Positions 8,429 to 17,066 of a stretch of 47,438 nucleotides of DNA are shown here, one piece after another. The notes under the pieces were generated by a model. It was not told the DNA's origin. It did no database searches and saw nothing but the letters and a program-made list of their open reading frames with translations. Every line of letters begins with the position of its first letter. The first letter of the stretch is position 1. The DNA lies in NCBI RefSeq assembly GCF_900176355.1, contig NZ_FWXI01000020.1:57633-105070 (forward strand), written 5' to 3'. The stretch comes from Sporomusa malonica. Its GTDB lineage: Bacteria > Bacillota > Negativicutes > Sporomusales > Sporomusaceae. The translations under genes were made by a program, and so were the position numbers.

Positions 8429-10006
8429 ATTTGTGGCACCTTCGTCATGCAATTTTAGTTTCTTTATTTTCGCAACTGCTTTTTCGACCTTAGTCCAAAT
8501 TCTGTCCCAATTATCAACGGCGGCCAATGATCTGGCCAGTTGCCAGCCGGTAATAAGACCGGCATCCCGATGGGTAAGGCGGCTGGCCGAAGCCTTAATC
8601 AGCTCGTGCAAAAGCGGGGGGGTGTAAGCAACATCCTGGATTCTGCCTAAAGAGTCCTGGAGTTTCTCCAGCCGTTTACTAAGCAACTGGGCATTGTCCG
8701 GCAGGGCTGGTGCCAGAGAATCCAGCGTGTACCTGAGGCGTTTACCGGCAATTCGGAGTTCGTGGACGGCGTCCAAGTCGGCAAGGTCAAGAGCGCTTCC
8801 TAATTTCAAAAACTGCTTAAGCCAATGGGCTAAGCGTTCTAGGGCAAATTCTTTAAGCGATGGCATAGGGTCATCGGTATTTTTATTCGCCTGCTTTTGC
8901 ATAAATGCCCATAAGCCTAAAAGTACTGGGGTAAGCTGTCCGGCAGCAAGAGCGTCATAGAGAAGGTCTCTTGTGGCCTGGCGTTTGCCGGCAATTAACG
9001 CGGCTAAAGTCGGTTTGGCTGTATGTACGGGAAGAATTTTTTTCGCATACTCGGCCAATTCATCCCAGGCCAGGCTAAATACATCAAGATCGCGGACACT
9101 GCCAAGTCGGTGGCCATAACCAGTAAGCTTGTTCTGCCAATTAGCATATTCCTCAGCAGGAAGCAGTGGCTTGGAAAAATTAATTAATCCTCGCAGCTTG
9201 CGTAGTGCTACCCGGAAATCATGTAATGTTTCTATCTCATCAGGATTGGATAAGTAAGTCTGCTGGGCGCTAATCACCTCATGAATATGGTAAATGATAA
9301 CTTGGCTCAGTATTTGGAGGGCAGGCTGGGTTGCGCTTGATTTTTTCAGCGGGGTGGGTAAGGGGGTATCGCGGCCAAGCTCAGCGGCTAAGCCAGCTAA
9401 TACTGCTGCCCGGTAGAGTTTGCTGTCCAGTTCAGGTAGCAGAGGAAAGTCGTCGGCTAGAGCGGCTCCCAGCCAGACGAGAGCTTCAGGCTGTCCTTCC
9501 TTGAGTTCAAGTTCAAGCTCCAAAATTTTCTGCTGCTTATCCCCGGCAAAGATATCGCCAGCATCAAGTGCCAGTTCGATACTGCTGCCATCTGGGGTCA
9601 AGAGGTTGATAATATGACGTTCAAATCGAGTGCTAAATACCGGCTCTAAAGGCATTTCGCTAATCGCTTCGGCTAAACGCACGCCAATATCTGTAGTCAG
9701 AAATGGCTCAATACTAGGAAGTGGGCTGTCTACCGGCACATTGTACTCAGCTCGCTGGTGAAGCCCGCCGTCGCTGGTTCCGTCAGCTTTAACGGTAGCT
9801 GTCCACTGACCGTTTGCCAGGCGCAGCCGGTACGACAGGCGTGATTTCAGCAAAGACTGATCGGCAGTATCATAATAAGTAGTCTCAAGTGTCTGTTTAG
9901 AGGGTGGCTGAGTAGAGAGTTCTTTCAATAAGGGCGCGGTTAACAAATGATCAGTGATGGTTGGGTCAGCTAACCTCAATTTAAGCTCAGCTTCAGTATT
10001 TGACAT
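8408..10006 (-). CDS. CYTH-CHAD domain protein, probable polyphosphate-linked
   Basis: A protein of 532 residues with an N-terminal CYTH domain (EAELKLRL, the ExExK signature, then alternating charged strands such as IELALDAGDIF and LELELELKEG) and a C-terminal CHAD domain of helical repeats with LHDFRVALRKLRGLINF and VHELRIAGKRLRYTLD. CYTH enzymes act on triphosphates; CHAD domains bind polyphosphate through conserved His and basic residues (family knowledge). A role in polyphosphate or triphosphate metabolism fits its place between pst genes and a phospholipase. I take the ATG at 10006 because AAGGAGGTG lies 7 bases upstream; the ORF can open 11 codons earlier but without a site. No PHO box was found in front of it. 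Confidence 0.88.
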   Translation of the reverse strand: MSNTEAELKLRLADPTITDHLLTAPLLKELSTQPPSKQTLETTYYDTADQSLLKSRLSYRLRLANGQWTATVKADGTSDGGLHQRAEYNVPVDSPLPSIEPFLTTDIGVRLAEAISEMPLEPVFSTRFERHIINLLTPDGSSIELALDAGDIFAGDKQQKILELELELKEGQPEALVWLGAALADDFPLLPELDSKLYRAAVLAGLAAELGRDTPLPTPLKKSSATQPALQILSQVIIYHIHEVISAQQTYLSNPDEIETLHDFRVALRKLRGLINFSKPLLPAEEYANWQNKLTGYGHRLGSVRDLDVFSLAWDELAEYAKKILPVHTAKPTLAALIAGKRQATRDLLYDALAAGQLTPVLLGLWAFMQKQANKNTDDPMPSLKEFALERLAHWLKQFLKLGSALDLADLDAVHELRIAGKRLRYTLDSLAPALPDNAQLLSKRLEKLQDSLGRIQDVAYTPPLLHELIKASASRLTHRDAGLITGWQLARSLAAVDNWDRIWTKVEKAVAKIKKLKLHDEGATNKRSPEM

Positions 10007-10101
10007 AGGCAAACACCTCCTTAAGTATGTCATGTCCAAAATTGGATAATTTTATATATATTCGCGCCCTGTGATGGAATGCCTTTATTCACCAGATTTT
10101 T

Positions 10102-10830
10102 TTAGGCCACAATTACCCGAGCTCTATTCCAATTAATAGCTGCCATGGTGTAGAAACGCTCAAACAACCCAGCTGTGGTGCGTTGAGCGCGGGGAAGCAG
10201 GTGGGTGGTAACAGTATGAAATCTCGTATGGTTTTCTTCTGTTACCCAGTCAAGGTAGTCAGCTGCGATTACCGCATTGTTTATCAAAAGACTATAAGGG
10301 TCAGTATTGGCTAGGTAGAGCCCTTCATTCTGTACGGCAAACGAACTGAGGTTGTCTCTAACCCAGATCTCATATTCCTTATGACCGGAAAACAGTCTGG
10401 CGCGGGCATGGTGCGGGACACATAAATCCTGCAGCAAATGGGCAGCCGCCCCGAGAAAGAAAGCACTTTTGGCCAAATTATTTTGCCACGCATAGGTCAA
10501 GGCAGCCTTGAAGTAGGCGGAAAAGTCATCAAGTGCGGTGGCAAACCGCCATAATCCTTTGCCAGTTAAGGGTTCATAATAATGGCTGACATTTTTCCAG
10601 CCGCTATCAGCCCAATAAACCCCCGCATTAAGCTGGGGCAGGTAGGTTTTAAAGAAGGCGGCGCAGTCATTAGCACCATCGCTCAATAAGATGGTAACAG
10701 CCTGCTTGTTTAAAAACTCATGGGTTACACTTGGTTGGTCAAATAAGCCTTGAAAGGGACTTACAGCAGCAAGCAGCAATTTGGCTCCTGTACCCTCTGT
10801 ATACACTGCCGGTAATGACTCGGGTTTCAT
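10102..10830 (-). CDS. Zinc-dependent phospholipase C-like protein, no signal peptide
   Basis: A protein of 242 residues resembling the zinc-dependent phospholipase C / S1-P1 nuclease fold. The metal-site cluster is visible as AAHLLQDLCVPHHA followed by SGHKEYE (about 129-155), the HxxxD...HH...H...E pattern of bacterial PLC. Known PLCs of this fold are exported and cut phosphatidylcholine or other phospholipids. This one lacks a signal peptide, so it would act inside the cell or leave by another route. The start at 10830 is preferred because AGGAGG lies 8 bases upstream; the ATG two codons earlier is only 2 bases from it. It follows the glycosyltransferase gene on the same strand across 60 bp holding a hairpin. 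Phosphate release from membrane lipids is my inference. Confidence 0.72.
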   Translation of the reverse strand: MKPESLPAVYTEGTGAKLLLAAVSPFQGLFDQPSVTHEFLNKQAVTILLSDGANDCAAFFKTYLPQLNAGVYWADSGWKNVSHYYEPLTGKGLWRFATALDDFSAYFKAALTYAWQNNLAKSAFFLGAAAHLLQDLCVPHHARARLFSGHKEYEIWVRDNLSSFAVQNEGLYLANTDPYSLLINNAVIAADYLDWVTEENHTRFHTVTTHLLPRAQRTTAGLFERFYTMAAINWNRARVIVA

Positions 10831-10849
10831 AGCCATCTCCTCCTATCTC

Positions 10850-10904
10850 AAAAAAAGTAAAAAAAGGGAGACGGTTTTTCTGACATTGTGTCAGAAGAAC
10901 CGTC
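10850..10904 (-). terminator. Terminator or attenuator after the glycosyltransferase gene
   Basis: On the minus strand, GACGGTTCTTCTGACA pairs with the complementary arm (10889-10904 / 10870-10885), with a 3-base loop and long T-rich tracts after it. The glycosyltransferase stop codon lies inside the stem. It may reduce read-through into the phospholipase gene. Confidence 0.75.
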
Positions 10905-12066
10905 CCCCTGACATGGTGGCTCCGGTACGAAACAACTCTTGTGAGATTGTACTTGCAATTGTTTGGGCAGCTGCCGGGCGGCCGAGCAGGGTAGCCATTT
11001 CCCGCATATAACCTAATCGTTCGGGTTGGGTGAGTAGTTCATAGACTGTGTTGCTCAGGCTGTAGGTGTTCTGGGCCCAGAGTGCGGCGCCTTTTCTTGT
11101 CAGGTAAGCCGCGTTTTCTTCTTCTTGACCAGGGATAGCCTGATACAAGAGCAAGGGAAGCTGCATTGACAGTGCTTCACTGATGGTTAGTGCTCCTGGT
11201 TTGGTGATGAGTAAATCGGCGGCAGCCATCAGTTCGGGAACATGACGGGTGTAGCCGAGTACTTTGACTGGGTGAGCAAGGGCATGTGCTTTGGCTGAGA
11301 GACTACGGCGAAGGGAGGCATTGCGCCCGGCAACCACTACCAGATTAAGCGGCAGGTGCAAAGCATCAATAGCAAGTACTGCCTGCTCAAGATCGCCCAT
11401 TCCAAGTCCTCCGCCCATCAGGAGAATAATTGGGTGATTGTTGGAAAATCCTAACGCGTAGCGAGCCGCTCGCTGTTCGGCTGTAGCAGGTATGTGACTG
11501 AACTTCGGGCCAATAGGGATGCCTGTGGCATAAACGTGAGCCTGGTCAATGCCATGCATAACCAGTTCCTGTTTTAGCTCAGGGGTAGCGACAAAGTACA
11601 GGTCAGTCTCCTTATAGCACCAGAGACGATGGATGGCAAAATCAGTAATAACACCAATAAGTGGTGTATTGATTCGACGGGTATGCTTTAGGTATGCGGC
11701 TGCACCGCAAGGAAAAGGATGGGTGCAGATAATGGCGTCAGGGCGATGGATATTAATTAACTTAAGCATACTACGCTTCATTGCCATAGCCATAAGGCTT
11801 TGGACCTTACTGCCAGGCAGTGGCATTTGAGAAAAGCGATACAGCAGGTCGTACATATCGGGAAAATTATCAATCAGTTTGAGGTAAGCCTCTTTTACCA
11901 GTGTATTAAGATACGAGTTTTCACCAGCCATGAAGTCGATCACTTGGGCGGCGGCCAGTTCTTGGCTTTCAATGGCTGTTTGAACAGCCCTGGCAGCCTG
12001 GGTGTGTCCGGCACCTACTGAAGCTGAAACCAATAAGATTTTTGCTGGTTTGATTTTTGACGACAA
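10891..12066 (-). CDS. Diacylglycerol glycosyltransferase-like (MGDG synthase / UgtP family)
   Basis: A GT-B glycosyltransferase of 391 residues. The N-terminal half has KILLVSASVGAGHTQAARAV, the glycine-rich HxxA signature of the MGDG synthase / UgtP group, and the C-terminal half has LLMGGGLGMGD and the donor-site block ITKPGALTISEALSMQLPLLLYQAIPGQEEENA. These enzymes transfer a sugar from UDP- or other nucleotide sugars to diacylglycerol, making phosphate-free glycolipids. A TTG start at 12066 is chosen because GAGGTGAT lies at the right distance; a GTG three codons earlier is the alternative. A PHO box with -10 lies 31-84 bp upstream, so phosphate starvation probably induces it, together with the downstream phospholipase-like gene. 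Lipid product is inferred. Confidence 0.85.
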   Translation of the reverse strand: MSSKIKPAKILLVSASVGAGHTQAARAVQTAIESQELAAAQVIDFMAGENSYLNTLVKEAYLKLIDNFPDMYDLLYRFSQMPLPGSKVQSLMAMAMKRSMLKLINIHRPDAIICTHPFPCGAAAYLKHTRRINTPLIGVITDFAIHRLWCYKETDLYFVATPELKQELVMHGIDQAHVYATGIPIGPKFSHIPATAEQRAARYALGFSNNHPIILLMGGGLGMGDLEQAVLAIDALHLPLNLVVVAGRNASLRRSLSAKAHALAHPVKVLGYTRHVPELMAAADLLITKPGALTISEALSMQLPLLLYQAIPGQEEENAAYLTRKGAALWAQNTYSLSNTVYELLTQPERLGYMREMATLLGRPAAAQTIASTISQELFRTGATMSGGRFF

Positions 12067-12096
12067 AGTAATCACCTCGTCACTAAACTCATTTTC

Positions 12097-12150
12097 ATTT
12101 TAACATATTTTACGCAGACGACTGTTAACGCCAGGTTAATAGGGCGTTAA
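12097..12150 (-). promoter_or_regulatory. PHO box and promoter of the glycosyltransferase gene
   Basis: On the minus strand TTAACG, TTAACC and TTAACA occupy 12150-12145, 12139-12134 and 12128-12123, with exact 11-bp periodicity. TAAAAT (12102-12097) follows the last repeat by 20 bp. This is the same geometry as at pstS (20 bp) and pstC (21 bp). Confidence 0.78.
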
Positions 12151-12157
12151 GCAATGT

Positions 12158-12208
12158 AAAAAAACGCCCGCGTCCTGCTTACTAAACTGCAAACAAGCGC
12201 GGCGCGTT
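12158..12208 (-). terminator. Probable terminator of the EAL-GGDEF gene
   Basis: On the minus strand a GC-rich imperfect stem (AACGCGCCGCG ... CGCGGGCGTT) runs into seven T residues. It lies just before the glycosyltransferase PHO box and would insulate it. Confidence 0.6.
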
Positions 12209-12235
12209 AACTGATTAAACTATTTGGCTGTTGAC

Positions 12236-14137
12236 CTAAGCTCTGGCGCCGCGGCGATCACAGACCACACATGAACCTGCACGCTGTTTGGCCAGTTTTT
12301 TCAGGTCGGCGGCTACCTCCGCAATCTCAAGGTAGTTAGTAAACATATGTAACTGGTTTATGACAACCGCAATCGAGATGGAGACTATGGGGAAGTGCTC
12401 AGTCTGCCCCTTGCGGTTTTTTCCTTCCAGATATCCTTTAAGCAAATCATCAGGATGATACTGGCCGATAATTTCGCGATCAAATAGTTCAATAATACTC
12501 TCTGAGACGGCCTGAACACTCTCGGGCTTGGTGATGATGATAAAGTCATCTCCACCGATATGACCCAAAAAATCATCAGCAGAACCAGCCTTGCCAATGC
12601 TCCGGCTTAAAACTTGAGAGGTCAAGAGCAGGACTCGATCGCCTCGCTCAAAACCATATTTATCATTGTACGCCTTAAAATTGTCAAGGTCAAGATACAT
12701 AACTGCAAAAGGCTCTCTAGCCTCCACCAGCTCTTTTAAGCGATCTTCAATTACCAGATTGCCAGGTAGTCCGGTAAGCGGGTTAGAGTTATGGGCTCGG
12801 CGAATTTGGAGATTGGTAATATTGTTTAGAAGTGACATGATAGATACCACTCCCAGAAATCGCTCGTCTTTGACGACAATAATAAAGTCATACAGGTGAT
12901 AATCATCCCGGCTCATTGCCATTTGCGACACAGCTTCAAGCGGCAGTTCGGCATTCACAATAAGTGGTTTTTTATCCATGACCCGGTCAACTGGGCGGCG
13001 ATGATATAGTGATATTCCATAATTAGTTCCTAGCTGATAATACAACTTATCTTTCATTAGCAAGCCAACAGGATAGTCGCCATCAACAATGACGATACCA
13101 CTTGTTTGCTGGATTGTAAAGATTTCTTCAACAGTGCTTACTACCGTAGAGGGTTGGACTGTAGGAATCTGTTCGACAATTTCGCCGATGCTAACCCCGA
13201 GCCCCTTACGGGAACGGGATTTAGCCTGCACATCCTGGAAGTTGTACTCGGCAATCATTTCAAGCACCTCCTGTGGTATTTCAGGCGGCGGAAAACCAGG
13301 CCGCGCTAGAAAATAACCTTGGCCATAATGGACCCCTTTACTAATGAGGATGGCCAGTTCGTCTGCGCTCTCAATCCCTTCGGCAATTATCTTACTGTGA
13401 ATAACAGCAGCTAGCTTGGTCATGGCATCCAGCATAGCCTGTTTGAGCGGGTCTTTATCCACGTCATGCACGATCGAGCGGTCAAGTTTAATGTAGTTGG
13501 GTCTGAGCTCGGCGATAGCTTGAAGGCTGGAATAGCCTGCGCCAGCATCGTCAACGGCAATGCTGTAGCCCTGTGCGCGATAATGGTTGAGTGACTTGCA
13601 GAAACTATCAAAGTCACTAATGGCTGTTCGTTCAGTAATTTCAAAAGTAACCTGTTCAGGATTGAGGCCCTGTTTTATTACAAATGCCTTGGTCAGGCCG
13701 CCGCGGAAATTAGGATCTCTAACTACCTCGGCATTCATATTGAGAAATAGTCGTTGATTTACTCCCAGGTTATGTAGATTACTGAGTGCCGCTTCCCGGC
13801 AAACCTGTTCCAAGGCCAGCAGCTGTCCATTATTTGTGGCAGCATTAAAAAGCTCAATAGGATATTGCAAGGGACTGCCTACGGGGCCGCGGCTTAAGGC
13901 TTCATACCCCATTATGATCCCGGTTTTTAAATTAACGATGGGCTGATACACTGGGGTGACTTTTTTGTCTTTAATAATTGTCTCAAGCTCTTCTTTGAGG
14001 TCTGCCGCTGTATAGGGCTGCTTAGGCGGCTGCGGCGTACTAAATAAAGACCGTCCGCCAGTTGGAAATGATAGTGTATTGAAGGCTAAAACGCTGCTAC
14101 ATATACCTTTCAGCAATTGAGGTAGCTTAAGCGGCAT
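12236..14137 (-). CDS. EAL-CBS-GGDEF cyclic-di-GMP protein
   Basis: A protein of 633 residues with three parts. An EAL phosphodiesterase domain (about 50-300) keeps the EAL motif at 79-81, the KLDRS segment and AEGIES. A CBS-type pair (about 335-445) follows. A GGDEF domain (about 460-625) carries GGDDF at 528-532, a variant of the canonical GG(D/E)EF. The position of the inhibitory RxxD site lacks the Arg. EAL domains hydrolyse c-di-GMP; the GGDEF part may be weakly active or a GTP sensor, and the CBS pair may sense nucleotides; this is inference from domains. No membrane segment is seen. AGGAGGT lies 8 bases before the ATG. It is probably monocistronic. Confidence 0.9.
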   Translation of the reverse strand: MPLKLPQLLKGICSSVLAFNTLSFPTGGRSLFSTPQPPKQPYTAADLKEELETIIKDKKVTPVYQPIVNLKTGIIMGYEALSRGPVGSPLQYPIELFNAATNNGQLLALEQVCREAALSNLHNLGVNQRLFLNMNAEVVRDPNFRGGLTKAFVIKQGLNPEQVTFEITERTAISDFDSFCKSLNHYRAQGYSIAVDDAGAGYSSLQAIAELRPNYIKLDRSIVHDVDKDPLKQAMLDAMTKLAAVIHSKIIAEGIESADELAILISKGVHYGQGYFLARPGFPPPEIPQEVLEMIAEYNFQDVQAKSRSRKGLGVSIGEIVEQIPTVQPSTVVSTVEEIFTIQQTSGIVIVDGDYPVGLLMKDKLYYQLGTNYGISLYHRRPVDRVMDKKPLIVNAELPLEAVSQMAMSRDDYHLYDFIIVVKDERFLGVVSIMSLLNNITNLQIRRAHNSNPLTGLPGNLVIEDRLKELVEAREPFAVMYLDLDNFKAYNDKYGFERGDRVLLLTSQVLSRSIGKAGSADDFLGHIGGDDFIIITKPESVQAVSESIIELFDREIIGQYHPDDLLKGYLEGKNRKGQTEHFPIVSISIAVVINQLHMFTNYLEIAEVAADLKKLAKQRAGSCVVCDRRGARA

Positions 14138-14296
14138 AGGAATTACCTCCTAGGTATGTCCGAGTATATAAATACATTATAATCCAGAAATTAATCGCAC
14201 TTTGTAATGATTGTGTTAACTTTTTGGAAATGTATGTAACAGCCTTCCAATTGCCATAATAACATAGAAGAAAATGTTTAGTGAGGTGGATTTAGG

Positions 14297-15262
14297 ATGA
14301 ACAGAAAAGTTATTGTTTGTTTGGCAGTAGTTATATGTTTGTGTTTGGCACTAGCCGGCTGCAACAACCAGCCACTGAAAAAACCAGAAGCACCCCAGAC
14401 ACCTCCGGTTCCCAAGCAGGCAGTCCAGCAGGCCGAGCCTGAGATTACGGTGTTCATGCATGAGACAGGGGAAAAGAAAACCATGAAGATGGAGGAATAC
14501 CTAGCTGGGGTGGTTGCTGGAGAAATGAAGACAGAATGGCCGGTAGAGGCGCTTGCAGCCCAGGCCATTATTGCCCGTACCTTTACCGTAGAGGCCATTG
14601 AGACCAAAGGCGGTGTGCCTGATCGCGGTACCCAGGCTTCGACTGATATTAAGGAATTTCAGGCATATAATCCCAAGGCCATCAACGACAATGTGAAAAA
14701 AGCTGTGCAAATGACACGCGGCATGATTATGACGTATCAGGGCAAGCCCATTAAGGGCTGGTTTCATGCATCAGCAGGCGGCATTACCGCAACAGCCAAA
14801 GAAGGGCTTAACTATCGGGACGCTGAACCGCCGTATATCCAGTCAGTGCAGTCGCCCGATGATCTAGCACCAGAGGATGTAAGAAACTGGACAATCATCT
14901 TTCCTAAAGAAGATGTCATGGCGGCTATGACCAAAATGGGCAAAAAGGTAAGCGATATCAGCAGTATAGAGATCGCCCAAAAAGGGCCGTCAGGCAGGGC
15001 CACTATGCTCATGGTGAATAAAAATGTTGAGGTTTCGGCCCCTGAACTTAGAGTGGCGCTTGACAGCGTTAAGCTTAAGTCAATGCTATTAGACAAAATT
15101 GAGGTAAGTGAAGACAGTGTAACCTTTGCCGGCAAAGGTTATGGACATGGTGTCGGTATGTCCCAATGGGGGGCTAACCGTATGGCCAAAGACGGTAAAA
15201 AGCCTGAGGAGATTGTTACTCATTACTTTAAAGGTGTGAAAGTCGAAAAACGCTGGAATTAA
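14297..15262 (+). CDS. SpoIID/LytB-domain lipoprotein
   Basis: A protein of 321 residues with a lipoprotein signal ending in ALAGC (Cys22), a proline-rich linker, and a SpoIID domain: EEYLAGVVAGEMKTEWPVEA, ALAAQAIIARTF, a central GWFHASAGG and the C-terminal GYGHGVGMSQWGA motif. SpoIID is a peptidoglycan lytic transglycosylase that acts on denuded glycan during engulfment; related LytB proteins enhance amidases. Canonical SpoIID is anchored by an N-terminal helix and usually lies in another locus, so this may be a paralogue. It is followed by a terminator and precedes the germination operon. GAGGTGG stands 7 bases before the ATG. Confidence 0.88.
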   Translation: MNRKVIVCLAVVICLCLALAGCNNQPLKKPEAPQTPPVPKQAVQQAEPEITVFMHETGEKKTMKMEEYLAGVVAGEMKTEWPVEALAAQAIIARTFTVEAIETKGGVPDRGTQASTDIKEFQAYNPKAINDNVKKAVQMTRGMIMTYQGKPIKGWFHASAGGITATAKEGLNYRDAEPPYIQSVQSPDDLAPEDVRNWTIIFPKEDVMAAMTKMGKKVSDISSIEIAQKGPSGRATMLMVNKNVEVSAPELRVALDSVKLKSMLLDKIEVSEDSVTFAGKGYGHGVGMSQWGANRMAKDGKKPEEIVTHYFKGVKVEKRWN

Positions 15263-15284
15263 GGTGATCATACTGCAATTAATC

Positions 15285-15326
15285 ACCGCCGATCACCAGG
15301 CCTTATGGTTTGGTGATCGGCGGTCT
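15285..15326 (+). terminator. Strong hairpin after the SpoIID-type gene
   Basis: The 14-bp perfect stem ACCGCCGATCACCA / TGGTGATCGGCGGT (15285-15298 / 15311-15324) has a 12-base loop. The T-run is poor (CTTTCC), so termination may be partial. Confidence 0.65.
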
Positions 15327-15412
15327 TTCCCGGCGTTGGCGCAAGCTGCGTTTATCGGGAAGTAGCTAAAGCAGCCGGAAGCAAGAGGAACTGGCAGGGA
15401 GGCTAGCCTCAA

Positions 15413-17062
15413 TTGGATAAGACAAAGAAGAATAAACCTGAGCTTACTATCGCAAAATTGTCAGCAATCATGCCTGCCGATGAGCTAGATAAGGTCAAGA
15501 CACGCCTAACTTCGCTAAGGCAACTGATTCAAAACAGCGCTGAACTTGGCGAAGATATGTCAGGGATTGTGGCTGATCTCAGGGCTGTACCGGCTCCCGG
15601 TGGTGAGATGTTTGTTTTCACGCCACAGCTATCGCAAAATGTTACCCTGTTGAAAACTGTGTTTCGTGATTGCAATGATGTCAAGTTTCGATTTTTTAAG
15701 ACAGGCGGCAGACAGGCGCTCTTAGTATCGCTTGACGGCCTGACTGATGCAACAGCGTTGGAACTCAACATTTTGAAACCGCTTATGACGGCTACAACAG
15801 CCAATAGCGATTTTAAAAAATTGATTGAGGAAAAGCTGACTGTAGCTGCCCTGAATATTGAAGTAAACGCCAACAGAGCGATCGAGGCTGTAATGAGCGG
15901 CAACGCTCTTGTCATGATTGACGGCATGCCGGAGATGCTGTTAGTTGATGCCACTAAGCATGTAAAACGCAGTGTAAGTACACCCGTACTAGAGGAAAGT
16001 CTGCGTGGTCCACAAGATGCGTTTAACGAAACGCTGGCAGATAATATTGTGCTGCTGCGGCGACGCTCCAAAGATCCCAATATGAAAATCCGTGTTCTCG
16101 AGGTGGGCGAACGGAGCAAAACAGCAATAGCGCTGATTTACTCAGCCAATTTGGTTAAACCTGGACTGATGGAGGAAGTAGAGCGGCGGCTGAGTGACAT
16201 TGACACGGATGCTGTATTTGTATCAAAAGCAGTCGAGGAGGCGATTGTTGAGCATCCCTGGACGCCGTTTCCGCAGCTGGAATCGACAGAGCGGCCTGAA
16301 AAGGTAATGGCGTCTATTTATGAAGGCCGGGTGGCCATTCTCGTTGATAATACGCCGGCTTCAGTGATCATCCCTTGTACTTATGCCAGCGTTATGCAGG
16401 CTGTTGACGATTATACCATACCGGCTTCGGTTGCCTGCCTAGTCCGGGTTAGCCGCCATGTGGCCGCGTTTATGGCCATATACCTGCCGGCACTGTATAT
16501 TGCGATAGTATCCTACCACCCTGGCATGTTGCCAACCGGTCTGGCTATATCCCTTGCCGAGCTGAGATCGCGGACGCCATTCCCCTCTTTCTTAGAAGCG
16601 CTATTAATGGAAGTCCTGCTCGAACTGTTTCAGGAAGCAATTACCCGGCTGCCTAAGAAAGTTTCCAGTGCGGCCAGCATGGTTGGGGCTTTTGTCATTG
16701 GTACGACGGTTGTGCAGGCCGGATTGGTCAACCCGTTTTTAGTTGTGGTAATTGCCACTACCGCCATTGCATCCTATGTTATGCCCTTTTATTCTTTCGG
16801 TCTAGGGCTTAGGGCGCTCAGAGTTCCGATACTATTTTTGGCAGCTGCCCTGGGGTTATACGGAGTTATGTTAGGACTTATTATTATTACGGTGCACCTT
16901 TGTTCATTGAAAAATTTCGGGGAGTCTTATCTTGGCGGCATGCTGGATATCGATACTCTCGCCGATGTGAAAGACAGATTTATCCGTGCACCGGGAAAGT
17001 TCTTGAAGACCAGGCCGATAGAGTTCGGTGCACAGGATCGGGAGCGGGCAGGTGACAGTTAG
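15413..17062 (+). CDS. Spore germination receptor subunit A (GerA family)
   Basis: A protein of 549 residues with a soluble N-terminal half (about 1-300) and a membrane half with several hydrophobic segments. The membrane part contains PFPSFLEALLMEVLLELFQEA and RLPKKVSSAASMVGAFVIG, hallmarks of GerAA/SpoVAF proteins. GerA-type receptors sit in the inner spore membrane, form ligand-gated channels and start germination when nutrients bind. The TTG at 15413 is used because AGGGAGG lies 9 bases upstream. It heads an operon with gerB and two gerC genes, all closely spaced. The ligand cannot be predicted. In such operons forespore sigma-G control is usual, but I could not identify the promoter. Confidence 0.92.
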   Translation: MDKTKKNKPELTIAKLSAIMPADELDKVKTRLTSLRQLIQNSAELGEDMSGIVADLRAVPAPGGEMFVFTPQLSQNVTLLKTVFRDCNDVKFRFFKTGGRQALLVSLDGLTDATALELNILKPLMTATTANSDFKKLIEEKLTVAALNIEVNANRAIEAVMSGNALVMIDGMPEMLLVDATKHVKRSVSTPVLEESLRGPQDAFNETLADNIVLLRRRSKDPNMKIRVLEVGERSKTAIALIYSANLVKPGLMEEVERRLSDIDTDAVFVSKAVEEAIVEHPWTPFPQLESTERPEKVMASIYEGRVAILVDNTPASVIIPCTYASVMQAVDDYTIPASVACLVRVSRHVAAFMAIYLPALYIAIVSYHPGMLPTGLAISLAELRSRTPFPSFLEALLMEVLLELFQEAITRLPKKVSSAASMVGAFVIGTTVVQAGLVNPFLVVVIATTAIASYVMPFYSFGLGLRALRVPILFLAAALGLYGVMLGLIIITVHLCSLKNFGESYLGGMLDIDTLADVKDRFIRAPGKFLKTRPIEFGAQDRERAGDS

Positions 17063-17066
17063 CATT

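Noticed and set aside
14160..14290. Sigma-E promoter for the SpoIID-type gene
   Set aside because: A CATAATAA-like -10 exists but no convincing -35 at the right spacing, so I did not call it.
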